DNA of 64,000 nucleotides from UBA11606 sp964504305. Its GTDB lineage: Bacteria; Actinomycetota; Acidimicrobiia; Acidimicrobiales; Aldehydirespiratoraceae. The position numbers and the translations under genes are program-made. Where the stretch lies: contig CAZDEB010000011.1 of NCBI GenBank assembly GCA_964504305.1, positions 1 to 64,000 on the forward strand, written 5' to 3'. Below are positions 50,368-59,092 of the stretch, one piece after another (position 1 is the first letter of the stretch; each line of letters opens with the position of its first letter). Below the pieces are notes generated by a model. It had not been told where the DNA came from, made no database searches, and was given only the letters and a program-made list of their open reading frames with translations.

Positions 50368-51545
50368 CAGATGTGGGCCAGCGCTTGGTCGAGATCAGAC
50401 AGTAGGTCGTCAATGTTCTCGATGCCCGCGCTGTAACGAATCAGACCTTCGGGAATCCCTAGAGCGGCTCGTTCTTCGGCGGTGCATTCGACGTGGCTGG
50501 TGGTGGCCGGAGGGCCAATGATGGTTTCGACCGCGCCAAGATTGGCCGCGGCGTGAGCGAATCGGAGGTTGGGCAGGAACCTTCGTACCGCTTCGAGATC
50601 ATCGCCGAGCCCGAAGCTGAGCATCGCGCCGAACCCTGACATCTGCGCGGCCGCGATTTCGTGGCCGAGATGGCTAGAGAGGCCGGGGTAGTTGACGACC
50701 GTTACTGCCGGATGTTCCGAGAGGTAGGCGGCGACGCGCCCGGCGTTGGCGTTTTGTCGTTCGATCCGCAGGTCGAGTGTCTTCATGCCTCGCAGAAGCA
50801 AATAGGCAGCCATTGGGTGCAGCGTGGCGCCGTTGATCTCGCGGTAGCCGTACACCTTGTCGATCAAGTCTTTTCGACCGACCGCTACACCACCAAGAGC
50901 GTCGGCATGGCCGCCAAGGAACTTGGTCGCGGAGTGCACGACCAGGTCGGCACCGAGTGAAAGTGGTTGCTGGTTGATCGGGGTCGCGAAGGTGTTGTCG
51001 ACAACGACGATCGCCCCCGCGGCGTGACCGGCCGCGGTGAGCCTCGCAAGATCGAGCACCTTGAGCGTCGGGTTGGTTGGTGTCTCCAGGTACAGGAGGT
51101 CGCAGCCTTGACCGACGGCCGCCTCGATTGCCTCGGTGTCGCTGGTGTCGCACAGCACACACTCGATGCCGATCGCCGGCAAAAAGTCGCTGAATACCTT
51201 GCTGGTGCCCCCGTAAGTGTCTTTGACGCTCACTATGCGCTGACCGGGGCGAACCAGAGCATGCAAGGTGTTGCTAATGATCGCCATTCCGGTCGAGGCC
51301 GATGTGGCGGCCTCGCCGCCTTCGAGCAGACGAACCTTCTCCTCGAACACGGCCACCGTCGGGTTGGTGTTGCGGCCATAGATATGGCCCGGGGTTTTTC
51401 CGAGAGCGACATCGAGCCACGAGTCGAGATCGGGATAACCGAACGACACGCTGTGCACGACCGGCACTTGCGTCGCTCCGTCGCTGAACGTCTGGTTTTC
51501 GCCACCCCAAACTGCGAGCGTGGCACGTGAAGGTTGTTGAGTCAT
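50367..51545 (-). CDS. Cystathionine gamma-synthase/lyase-like PLP enzyme
   Basis: 392 residues of the Cys/Met-metabolism PLP family. The PLP Lys lies in VVHSATKFLGGHADALGG, with VVDNTFATP and YGRNTNPTV from the other active-site regions. Genes of this family recur beside doeA/doeB, where the substrate is not known; it may act on the diaminobutyrate made by DoeB, in place of the DoeD transaminase, which is not seen nearby. Methionine or homocysteine metabolism remains possible. Confidence 0.82.
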   Translation of the reverse strand: MTQQPSRATLAVWGGENQTFSDGATQVPVVHSVSFGYPDLDSWLDVALGKTPGHIYGRNTNPTVAVFEEKVRLLEGGEAATSASTGMAIISNTLHALVRPGQRIVSVKDTYGGTSKVFSDFLPAIGIECVLCDTSDTEAIEAAVGQGCDLLYLETPTNPTLKVLDLARLTAAGHAAGAIVVVDNTFATPINQQPLSLGADLVVHSATKFLGGHADALGGVAVGRKDLIDKVYGYREINGATLHPMAAYLLLRGMKTLDLRIERQNANAGRVAAYLSEHPAVTVVNYPGLSSHLGHEIAAAQMSGFGAMLSFGLGDDLEAVRRFLPNLRFAHAAANLGAVETIIGPPATTSHVECTAEERAALGIPEGLIRYSAGIENIDDLLSDLDQALAHI

Positions 51546-51555
51546 TCCGCCGAAG

Positions 51556-52533
51556 CTAGCGGGATGTCGCGGCCTTGATGAGCATCAACGTGTCGTACTC
51601 GAGTTCGGGCACCCGGCGACCGCTTGCTGCGAGGACGATCGAGTCGCTATGGCCGCGTTCGAAGGCCGCCGATTGACTGGCTAATCCCAGCGCCCACATT
51701 GCTGATCGGGCGATCGACCACCACAAAAACGCGGTTTCGTCCCACTTGCCGCCGGCCGTCTCATAACCGTCGCGCAGGGCTTCGAGGGACCCGAATCCTC
51801 CCACCAGCCGATCGTCGTTACCGAAACGCCACGTGCGAAGGCAAAGCCACGCCGGGTCGGCCATGGGGTCGCTCAGTTGGCACAGCTCCCAATCGAGCAC
51901 CCCGGCCAGGCCGTTGGTGTCGACCACGAGGTTGCCGTTGCGAAAATCGCCGTGGATCAGAGCCACACGGGCGCGGTCAGGAGCATGGCGTCGCAGCCAG
52001 TTGAGGGCCAGTTGCACAGCCGGGCGCGGCTGGTCGAGTTCGTGCATGAGTCGTTCAAGCGAGTCGCAGTATGTGGAGGCCTCGAATCGGTCCAGTGGGG
52101 ACGTGAGGCCTTCGACCGGAGCTTGATGGAGGCGGGCCAGCACCGCTCCACATTCGGCGGCGAGCGCTTCGCCGGCGGATTGGTCGAGAGATCGCAATAC
52201 CTGGCGGGGGATGGTCAGCCCGTCCACGACCGATGTGACCATGGCCGGGGCGCCGATGCCGTCGAGTTCGTCGGTCCAGGCAATCACCGTCGGCACTGGC
52301 AGCCCGTGGGCGGCGGCGAGGCGGATAACGTCGGCCTCACGCGAGACCGGCGAGGCGGCGACGACGCTGGTGCTGATTTGGGCGACCGCCGCTGATCGGC
52401 CCCGAGGTCGGTCGATGTCGACGAACAAGGTGTGGCGTTGAGCGCCGAGCGAAGCTGCTCCGGCAATGGTTACTGGATCGCCGACGAGAACGCTGAGACC
52501 TCGCTCGATGGCGGCCGGGTCAAGCGTCGCCAT
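51556..52533 (-). CDS. Aminoglycoside-phosphotransferase-like kinase (ACAD10 type)
   Basis: 325 residues of the APH/choline-kinase fold, with Brenner motif HGDFRNGNLVV and DFG-equivalent GVLDWEL. N-terminal glycine-rich strand is short. Relatives often sit beside acyl-CoA dehydrogenases and DUF6285 proteins and phosphorylate hydroxyacyl-CoA; here DUF6285 precedes it and overlaps by 14 bases. ATG 52533 is chosen because the open frame upstream lies in that gene. Antibiotic resistance is unlikely. Confidence 0.83.
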   Translation of the reverse strand: MATLDPAAIERGLSVLVGDPVTIAGAASLGAQRHTLFVDIDRPRGRSAAVAQISTSVVAASPVSREADVIRLAAAHGLPVPTVIAWTDELDGIGAPAMVTSVVDGLTIPRQVLRSLDQSAGEALAAECGAVLARLHQAPVEGLTSPLDRFEASTYCDSLERLMHELDQPRPAVQLALNWLRRHAPDRARVALIHGDFRNGNLVVDTNGLAGVLDWELCQLSDPMADPAWLCLRTWRFGNDDRLVGGFGSLEALRDGYETAGGKWDETAFLWWSIARSAMWALGLASQSAAFERGHSDSIVLAASGRRVPELEYDTLMLIKAATSR

Positions 52534-52861
52534 AGCCGGGTTTGGCCACGTTGGCCCGACGGGATGCATCGGCCAGCAAAACTTCGAGCGCGGCCTGTTC
52601 GAATTGTTCGTCCGGTCGGGTGAGTTGGGCCGCCAGTTCGTTGGCTAGAGCGGCCAAATCGCCGTCGTGGCCCACTAGTTGCGCGAGGTCGCGGCGCGTT
52701 TGGTCCGAGTCGGCCGCAAGATCACGGGCAATAATCCCGCACAGGTTGGCGACGACGCGAACTTGGTACTGAGCCGGACCGTTCGTGGCCGAGACGACGT
52801 CGTGGCGAAGGGTGTGAGCCATGGCTTCCAACAACGCGATAGGGCCAGGCGAATCGATCAC
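52520..52861 (-). CDS. DUF6285 protein
   Basis: 113 residues, mostly helical, matching DUF6285, a small family encoded next to ACAD10-like kinases. It likely forms a complex with, or regulates, the kinase that follows; the function is not known. Start GTG 52861 lies two bases after the enoyl-CoA hydratase stop. Confidence 0.75.
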   Translation of the reverse strand: MIDSPGPIALLEAMAHTLRHDVVSATNGPAQYQVRVVANLCGIIARDLAADSDQTRRDLAQLVGHDGDLAALANELAAQLTRPDEQFEQAALEVLLADASRRANVAKPGYGDA

Positions 52862-52863
52862 GC

Positions 52864-53634
52864 TCAGTCGATGCCTTCGAAGTTTGGTGCTCGCTTCTCG
52901 GCAAAGGCGGTCATCGCCTCGATATTAGCGGGCCCGCCCATCAAGATTCTGAACGCTTCGTTTTCGCGGGCATGAGCGGCCAGCAGCGCCGGCCGTAGCG
53001 GTTCGACGATCGTTCGTTTGGTCTCGACCAGCGAACTGATCGGTTTGGACGCAAGGGTGTGAGCGGCTTTCATAACCGCCTCGATTAGCTCGTCGGGTTC
53101 ACACAGGCGAAACACCAGCCCCATGTCGGCGCACTCTTGAGCACTGATCCACTCCGAACTCATGAGCAGCCACGAAGCGTTCTGGCGGCCAACCAACGAA
53201 GGCATGGTCGTGCTACTGGCCAGTTCGGGGGCGACACCAAGGCTGGTGAAGGGGCATTTGAGGCGGGCCGTGGTCGACATGAAAACCAGGTCGGCGAGGC
53301 CGAGCACCGTGGCGCCAAAACCCAAACCCATGCCGTTCACCCCGAGGATCAGTGGCTTGGGAAAGTCGATGAGGGCTTTGGTCAGCCCGGGAAACCCGTG
53401 CACCGCACGATCGGGCTCGCCCATTGCTAGGTGCCCCATCTCGATTACGTCTTGACCAGCCGAGAAAGCGTCGCCGGTGCCGGTCAGCACAACGACGGCA
53501 ACTCCTGGGTCGACGGCGGCCTCGAGGAATGCCTCGGTTGTGGCATCCCACATAGCGGCGTTCATGGCGTTCTTGGCCTCGGGTCGGTTGATTCGAACAG
53601 TACGAACCCGGCCATCGTTGCTGATGTCGATCAT
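52864..53634 (-). CDS. Enoyl-CoA hydratase/isomerase family protein
   Basis: 256 residues with the crotonase oxyanion-hole loops DAFSAGQDVIEMG and NGMGLGFGATVL and the family start VRTVRINRPEAKNAMN. A Pro-Glu pair in SLGVAPELASS is at the position of the isomerase-type catalytic Glu, suggesting a delta3-delta2 enoyl-CoA isomerase or related activity rather than a classical hydratase. ATG 53634 is two bases from the PhyH stop; the longer upstream frame is not used. Confidence 0.86.
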   Translation of the reverse strand: MIDISNDGRVRTVRINRPEAKNAMNAAMWDATTEAFLEAAVDPGVAVVVLTGTGDAFSAGQDVIEMGHLAMGEPDRAVHGFPGLTKALIDFPKPLILGVNGMGLGFGATVLGLADLVFMSTTARLKCPFTSLGVAPELASSTTMPSLVGRQNASWLLMSSEWISAQECADMGLVFRLCEPDELIEAVMKAAHTLASKPISSLVETKRTIVEPLRPALLAAHARENEAFRILMGGPANIEAMTAFAEKRAPNFEGID

Positions 53635-53636
53635 CT

Positions 53637-54491
53637 CTACTCGTGTCCGCCGATCGCCCGCACGTGCTCGAGCCAAAGCCCGCCCCCGGGCGCTGGCGCC
53701 GGGTTGTAGGAACGGTGACCGAGCAGCCGCTGCACCCGCGGGGACTGGTCTTTGAGTTCGTCGGTGGTGTAATCGATGGCGCTGGCTTCTTCGGGGGTGA
53801 GCCAACCGGCTACGAAACTCAAATGCATGGCCCTTCGCCAACGGTCAGCAGTGGTGTTGGCGCCGCCGCCATGAAGTACGAATCCGGAGTAGAGCAGCGC
53901 GTCGCCTGGTCCTAGCTCGGCGGCCACCGACGGAAGTTCGTTGGAAAAGCGATCGAGATCGGCCCAACGATGACTGCCAGGCACGACCCGAGTGGCGCCC
54001 ATCTCCTCGGTGACTTGGTCTAGCCCAACCATGACGCTCACCGTTACCTCGGGAGTGTCCGGCCAGGTGGCTTTGAGGTACTCCCACCAGTTGTTGGCAT
54101 CGCGATGCAAGACTTGGGCCGGTTCGCCTGGCCCGATGTACATCACTTGGCCGGTGTTTACCCAGTAGTGGCCCGGGCAGTCCTTCAGTACTGCGTCGGC
54201 CAGTGTGGCGTGCAACGGATTGTCGAGCATCTTGAAGAAGGCAGGGGAGACCTTGCCGAGACTCGAGAACCGCACCGTGTTGGTGCCGGCGAACGATCGG
54301 CCAACCTCCCCGAAACCTTGGGTCGCCGACCCCGGAACGACGCCTGATGCGTACTCTTGGGCATCAGCGGCCATCTCGCTTATGACATCGACCGGGAAGA
54401 GCTGTTCGATGATCACCCCGCCGTCGCGGTCAAAGGCCGCGAGGATCGCCTCGACATCGGCGGTGTTGGGGAAACGTTCGAGCTCATCCAT
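53637..54491 (-). CDS. Phytanoyl-CoA dioxygenase family protein
   Basis: 284 residues of the Fe(II)/2-oxoglutarate PhyH fold. The iron motif is H-x-D in VLHRDAN, the distal His is in GFVLHGGGAN and the 2-oxoglutarate Arg follows in RWRRAMH. The ectoine-hydroxylase signature is not present, so despite the neighbours this is not EctD. It heads a minus-strand run of tightly packed genes ending at the ectoine cluster. Substrate unknown. Confidence 0.85.
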   Translation of the reverse strand: MDELERFPNTADVEAILAAFDRDGGVIIEQLFPVDVISEMAADAQEYASGVVPGSATQGFGEVGRSFAGTNTVRFSSLGKVSPAFFKMLDNPLHATLADAVLKDCPGHYWVNTGQVMYIGPGEPAQVLHRDANNWWEYLKATWPDTPEVTVSVMVGLDQVTEEMGATRVVPGSHRWADLDRFSNELPSVAAELGPGDALLYSGFVLHGGGANTTADRWRRAMHLSFVAGWLTPEEASAIDYTTDELKDQSPRVQRLLGHRSYNPAPAPGGGLWLEHVRAIGGHE

Positions 54492-54503
54492 GATCGCTGG
54501 CCG

Positions 54504-56225
54504 TCAGTCTACGTATTTGCGGGCCCTGGCCTTCTTGCCCCGAATGCTCGACGCGTTGATGGCTCCGATGGTTGAGTCGACCGCCTTTTCGGGCACGCCC
54601 ACCACCGAATAGTTGTCGGTGATTCGGATCGGGCCGATCTCTCGGCCGGTGAGATCGGTTTCGTTGGCGATACACCCGACCAGATCGCCCGGCCTCAGGC
54701 CCGCTTTGCGACCCAACGCAACAAATATCAGGCCGGTGCCAGGGCCAACATTGCCTCGCGGCTTTTTGTTTTTGTCGAAGCCTGGCTTGCCGCCCCGTTC
54801 GCCCTTGTCGAACTTGCCCTTGCCTTTTCCTTTGCCCGGACGGTCGTCTCGCAGCATGCGTTCGGACGCGTCGGGAATCTCGACCTCGTCGGTCGTGGCA
54901 CCGCGAGCTTGGTGAAACAGTTTGATCGCGGCCAGTGCGATGTTGCGTTCGCCGCCGTCGGCGGTAAGCCCGAACAGCACCGAATTGTAGTCTTCGAGGT
55001 CGTCGCTCATGATTGCTTCTCGTATCGCGACCACCGTGGTTTCGATCTGCTTTTCTCGCAGGTCGCCAACGGTCGGAACCTTCTCGATGGCAATGGTTTG
55101 TTTGGTGAGCCGTTCGATGTTTTGCAGCAACCGCCGTTGCTTGGGTTCGACCAGAGTGATCGCGACCCCTTCTCGACCGGCGCGACCAACCCGGCCAATG
55201 CGGTGCACGTAGCTTTCGGGAGCGTTGGGGACGTCGTAGTTGACAACGTGGGTGAGCGTGTCGACGTCGAGGCCTCGAGCGGCGACGTCGGTGGCCACCA
55301 GCAGCTCGGCGGTGCCGTCTCGGAGGCGTCCCATGACTCGATCACGTTGTTGCTGATCCATGCCCCCGTGTAGCGCCTCGGCGCGGTAACCCCGGCCGTT
55401 CATAGTTGCCGTCAGTTCGTCGACCTCGCCACGAGTTCGGCAAAACACGATGGCCGATGTGGGTCCTTCCATATCGAGCACGCGACCCAAGGCCGAAGAC
55501 TTGTGGTAACGGGTAACGACATACGCGGTTTGGCGGATGAGAGCCTTTGAGGCGGCGGCTTCGCTGGCGCTGATTTTGATTCGGACCGGATCGCGCTGGT
55601 ACTTGCGGGCGATCGATTCGATGCGTGGTGGCATCGTTGCCGAGAAAAGTACGGTCTGGCGCTCTGACGGCGTGCTCTCGAGGATTGTTTCGATGTCTTC
55701 GGTGAAACCCATGTCGAGCATTTCGTCGGCTTCGTCGAGGACAACTGTCGAGATGTTGCCGAGCTCGAGCGAACCACGGCGGATGTGATCGATGGCCCGT
55801 CCCGGAGTAGCGACAACGACGTGCACGCCGCGGCGCAGGGCCTGAAGTTGACGGTGGATTGGCTGACCGCCGTAGATCGGCACGACTCGGACGTGCTGTT
55901 GAGAGCCGTACTTGAACATTGCTTCGCTGACCTGAACAGCCAACTCGCGGGTGGGAACAACTACCAGTGCGGTCGGGACCGCATCGGCGTCGGGATCGAT
56001 GCCGTTCAGAATGGGAAGGGCAAAAGCCGCGGTCTTGCCGGTGCCGGTAGCGGCTTGGCCGAGGAGATCTTGCCCAGTCAGCATCAGCGGAATTGCTTCG
56101 AGCTGGATAGGGGTCGGCTCTTCGTAGCCTAGGTCGGTGGTGGTTTTGACGAGTTCGGCTCGTAATCCCAGCGTGGCGAATCCGGTGGTCGACTCGGGTT
56201 CGGGGGGCGTTTCGGGGGCGTTCAT
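54504..56225 (-). CDS. DEAD-box RNA helicase with DbpA-type RNA-binding tail
   Basis: 573 residues. All core motifs are present: Q motif (GYEEPTPIQ), ATGTGKT, PTREL, VLDEADEML, SATMP, IVFCRTRGEVDEL, RGLDV and HRIGRVGRAGREG. A Lys/Gly-rich linker leads to a C-terminal DbpA RNA-binding domain (about 480-560), as in DeaD/CsdA. Likely acts in ribosome assembly and RNA decay, particularly in the cold. ATG 56225 has GGAAG eight bases upstream; TTG 56240 is an alternative. Confidence 0.92.
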   Translation of the reverse strand: MNAPETPPEPESTTGFATLGLRAELVKTTTDLGYEEPTPIQLEAIPLMLTGQDLLGQAATGTGKTAAFALPILNGIDPDADAVPTALVVVPTRELAVQVSEAMFKYGSQQHVRVVPIYGGQPIHRQLQALRRGVHVVVATPGRAIDHIRRGSLELGNISTVVLDEADEMLDMGFTEDIETILESTPSERQTVLFSATMPPRIESIARKYQRDPVRIKISASEAAASKALIRQTAYVVTRYHKSSALGRVLDMEGPTSAIVFCRTRGEVDELTATMNGRGYRAEALHGGMDQQQRDRVMGRLRDGTAELLVATDVAARGLDVDTLTHVVNYDVPNAPESYVHRIGRVGRAGREGVAITLVEPKQRRLLQNIERLTKQTIAIEKVPTVGDLREKQIETTVVAIREAIMSDDLEDYNSVLFGLTADGGERNIALAAIKLFHQARGATTDEVEIPDASERMLRDDRPGKGKGKGKFDKGERGGKPGFDKNKKPRGNVGPGTGLIFVALGRKAGLRPGDLVGCIANETDLTGREIGPIRITDNYSVVGVPEKAVDSTIGAINASSIRGKKARARKYVD

Positions 56226-56301
56226 TGCGGATACTTCCAAGAGGGGGAACAGGCAATGTTACGGCGTAGACGCGTCGACCACCCGGATCGAGGCCCCAGG
56301 G

Positions 56302-56733
56302 TCAGTAAACCAGCGTGCCGTAGGCCAAGAATTCGCTCGCTTGATTAGAAATCCGGGATGTCTCGAACCGCACGTTGACAACGGCGACTGCGTTGCGGCT
56401 CGCGGCCGCTTCGAGCATGCGGAGCTGCGACTCGGCGCGGGCCTGCTCGAGCACGGGGTTGTAGGAGGCCACCTCGCCCCCGACCAGGCTCCGTAAACCG
56501 GCCACGATCTGACGGATGTAGTCGGCGCCGACAACGACGGCCCCAACAACCAACTCGCCGTGCCGTGGCACGACCCCTGACGGGGCGGTTGGCACCGGGG
56601 CCACCTGGATGTGGGCGACGGCTCGTTGTCGCGATTCGATGGCCGAACCGCGGCGCTGATGGGCGATGCGGCCGCCGACCGCGACGGCGATCAGGATCAG
56701 CGGGATCGCCAGGTTGATGACCAACGTGATCAT
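56302..56733 (-). CDS. YbjQ/UPF0145-type protein with N-terminal membrane anchor
   Basis: 143 residues: a hydrophobic N-terminal helix (about 2-20) then a YbjQ-type domain, with LVVGAVVVGADYIRQIVAGL and the paired ARAESQLRMLEAAASRNAVAV segment. The family is a pentameric ring of unknown function. ATG overlaps the stop of the second YbjQ gene (ATGA). The two YbjQ paralogues, one anchored and one soluble, are probably co-made. Confidence 0.8.
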   Translation of the reverse strand: MITLVINLAIPLILIAVAVGGRIAHQRRGSAIESRQRAVAHIQVAPVPTAPSGVVPRHGELVVGAVVVGADYIRQIVAGLRSLVGGEVASYNPVLEQARAESQLRMLEAAASRNAVAVVNVRFETSRISNQASEFLAYGTLVY

Positions 56734-57047
56734 CCCGCGACAACAACCGCGGTGCCGTAGGCGTACATCTCGGCCGCGCCACCAGCAACGGTCGAGGTGG
56801 TGAAGCGAATATTGACGATGGCGTTGGCGCCGAGAGCCTCGGCCGCCGCGATCATTCGTGACGTTGCTTCAGTTCGGGACTCGCTCAAGAGTTCGGTATA
56901 GGCCTTGAGTTCCCCGCCTGCGATGTTCTTGAACGCCGCTCCGATATCTCGGCCGAGGTGCTTGGCGCGGATGGTGTTTCCGCTCACCAGCCCCAAGACT
57001 CGCTGGATCTCTTGACCGGGAATTGTTTCGGTGTTGACCAGTTGCAT
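56730..57047 (-). CDS. YbjQ/UPF0145 protein
   Basis: 105 residues of the YbjQ heavy-metal-binding-domain family (PF01906): NTETIPGQEIQRVLGLVSGNTI, LLSESRTEATSRMIAAAEAL and ANAIVNIRF. Soluble, with no leader. It starts three bases after the upstream gene's stop and is coupled to the anchored paralogue that follows. Function unknown. Confidence 0.87.
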   Translation of the reverse strand: MQLVNTETIPGQEIQRVLGLVSGNTIRAKHLGRDIGAAFKNIAGGELKAYTELLSESRTEATSRMIAAAEALGANAIVNIRFTTSTVAGGAAEMYAYGTAVVVAG

Positions 57048-57050
57048 ACT

Positions 57051-57521
57051 TCAGCTTGTCACACCCAGAGCCGCTTCGATGAAGGCTGCGGGCTTGCTGG
57101 CTTTGAGCACCTCGACCGCGATCGACGATTCGTCGGAGAAGGTGAGTTCCATAGAGCCTGTTACCTTGCCTGTCTCGGATTTGAGACCGGTTATCTGGTC
57201 GTGGGTCCACGTGGCGCTGACCGACTTTGGACCGCCGCTCATCGGAGACTGTTCGAACACGATCCACCGCTGATTACTGATCGCGAGGATCGACTGCTTC
57301 AGCAACGGGAAGCTGGCCGCCAAAGTGTCATCGGAGGCATCTTGGTCGCTGGTTCCGGCGCGGTTGGCGATCACGGCACCAGCGACCCCGCCGATGGCGC
57401 TAAAGGCGACATTTTTCTTGAACTGTCCGGGTTTCATGATGACGGTTGCGGCCACGACCGTCTCTCCGGCATTCAGATATTCGGCGCCCTTCTTATTGAC
57501 CTTTTTTGCCATATCGACCAT
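57051..57521 (-). CDS. PH-like-domain protein of unknown function
   Basis: 156 residues. The layout (LNAGETVVAATVIMKPGQF, a Gly/Ala helix near 35-50, LAISNQRWIVFEQ, then alternating strands) resembles bacterial PH-like proteins that sense membranes, but I cannot assign it to a family. Start ATG 57521 (or 57512) follows AAAGGAGAAG at a good distance. It opens the three-gene YbjQ operon. Confidence 0.7.
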   Translation of the reverse strand: MVDMAKKVNKKGAEYLNAGETVVAATVIMKPGQFKKNVAFSAIGGVAGAVIANRAGTSDQDASDDTLAASFPLLKQSILAISNQRWIVFEQSPMSGGPKSVSATWTHDQITGLKSETGKVTGSMELTFSDESSIAVEVLKASKPAAFIEAALGVTS

Positions 57522-57688
57522 TGACTTCTCCTTTGGAGAACTTCGTGGTTCCACTATCGGCTAGCGGCGCCAAACTATGAGATGGGACCTAGGTCCCTGT
57601 GCCGAGTGCCCCTGGAACCGTCATCGTGCGAGGCGGCGCGAGCGCGCCAACCCCAAGTCGTACGACCGGGGATGATGTGGAGGCGACG

Positions 57689-59038
57689 ATGACCAAGACC
57701 CGTTTGGCTCAGTTGTTGATATTTGTTGCAGGTGCAGTTCTGATCATGGGGGCCTGCGCCCCTGACGATCCGATCAGCGGAGAGCTCGCCGACTCGGCGT
57801 TGATCTCTGATGATGCCGTGGTGCCGTTGATCGACCTGTCAGAGTTCTCGATCAAAGGCGATCTGACGGTTCCCGAAGGTCATGTGGTGCTCGATGTGCT
57901 CAACGTCGGCAACGCCGAACATACCTTGCAGGTGACCGGCAAATCCGGCACCAAAAGTTTGTTCAAGGACGACAAGACGCTCCTCGACCTGGGCGAGCTG
58001 AGTCCTGGAACCTACGAGTTGTTCTGCGATATCCCCGGTCATCGCGAGTCGGGCATGAGCGCGACGCTGGAGGTGCTGCCCAAGGCTGAAGCCGGGAACA
58101 TCACTATTGCCGCTGAGCGCAGCGGCGACGGTCCGGATTGGGCGAGACTTGACGCCGCGATGCAGGAGTCGATTCTGAAGTTCCCGGCCGAAACCGAAGG
58201 TCGGGGCAATTTGCCTCTCGAACCCACGGTGCTCGCGGACGGCACCAAGGAATTCAACTTCACCGTAGCGATCACGCCGTGGGAGGTTGAACCCGGCAAG
58301 ATCGTCGACGCGTGGACCTATAACGGCCAAGTGCCTGGGCCAGCGATCAGCGTTGACGTGGGCGACAAAGTTCGAGTGAACGTGCAAAACGATCTCCCGA
58401 TGGGCACCGACATTCACTGGCACGGCATACGCACCCCCAACGAGATGGACGGTGTCGCGCCGATCACTCAGCCCCTGATCGAGTCAGGTGACTCCTTCGT
58501 TTACGAGTTCGTGGCTGAGCGGGCCGGAATCGGCATGTATCACGCCCATCATCACGGTCAGGTCCAGATCCCGAACGGTCTGTTCGGTACGTTCACCATT
58601 GGTGAGTTGCCGATCCCGCGGGGTCAAACGATCGGAGGGAACCTGATTCCCGAGGATCTCGAGGTGGCCCAAACGATTCCGATGGTGCTCAACGACGCCG
58701 GCGTAATTGGCTACTCGCTCAACGGCAAGTCGTTCCCCGCCACTGATCCGTATGTCGTCAACAAGGACGACTGGGTCGCGATCACCTACTACAACGAGGG
58801 CTTGCAGATCCATCCGATGCATCTGCACCAGTTCCCACAGTTGGTATTTGCCAAAGATGGGTTCCCGCTCGACCATCCGTACTACGCCGACACCGTCAAC
58901 ATCGCGCCGGGCGAGCGCTACACGGTTCTTGTGAACCCCGACACGGTCGGCACGTGGGTGTGGCATTGTCACATCCTTACCCACGTCGAACGCGAAGAAG
59001 GCATGTTCGGCATGGTTACCGCAATGGTGGTTACCTGA
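57689..59038 (+). CDS. Cupredoxin-multicopper oxidase lipoprotein
   Basis: 449 residues. N-terminal lipobox ending in Cys23 (LIMGAC) points to a lipid-anchored extracytoplasmic enzyme. Residues ~50-130 are a complete blue-copper domain (His78, Cys113, His118, Met123). Residues ~180-449 are a multicopper oxidase: HWH (243-245), HAH (285-287), HPMHLH (375-380) and HCH (426-428) with His432 and Met439, so all copper ligands appear present. The extra type 1 copper may pass electrons to the oxidase. Start ATG 57689 has GTGGAGG five bases before it. Substrate could be metals, phenols or an electron donor protein. Confidence 0.88.
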   Translation: MTKTRLAQLLIFVAGAVLIMGACAPDDPISGELADSALISDDAVVPLIDLSEFSIKGDLTVPEGHVVLDVLNVGNAEHTLQVTGKSGTKSLFKDDKTLLDLGELSPGTYELFCDIPGHRESGMSATLEVLPKAEAGNITIAAERSGDGPDWARLDAAMQESILKFPAETEGRGNLPLEPTVLADGTKEFNFTVAITPWEVEPGKIVDAWTYNGQVPGPAISVDVGDKVRVNVQNDLPMGTDIHWHGIRTPNEMDGVAPITQPLIESGDSFVYEFVAERAGIGMYHAHHHGQVQIPNGLFGTFTIGELPIPRGQTIGGNLIPEDLEVAQTIPMVLNDAGVIGYSLNGKSFPATDPYVVNKDDWVAITYYNEGLQIHPMHLHQFPQLVFAKDGFPLDHPYYADTVNIAPGERYTVLVNPDTVGTWVWHCHILTHVEREEGMFGMVTAMVVT

Positions 59039-59047
59039 GATCAAGGC

Positions 59048-59092
59048 GGTTGTGACCAAAGGACCGAAATCGGCGGGACTTTGGTCACAACC
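59048..59092 (+). terminator. Strong hairpin after the multicopper oxidase
   Basis: GGTTGTGACCAAAG (59048-59061) pairs without mismatch with 59079-59092; the 17-base loop itself contains a CCGA/TCGG mini-stem. It lies nine bases past the oxidase stop. No U run follows, so termination is plausible but may need other factors. Confidence 0.65.

Noticed and set aside
53637..54491. Ectoine hydroxylase EctD
   Set aside because: The protein is in the same superfamily and near ectoine genes, but the conserved EctD signature around the iron site is missing.
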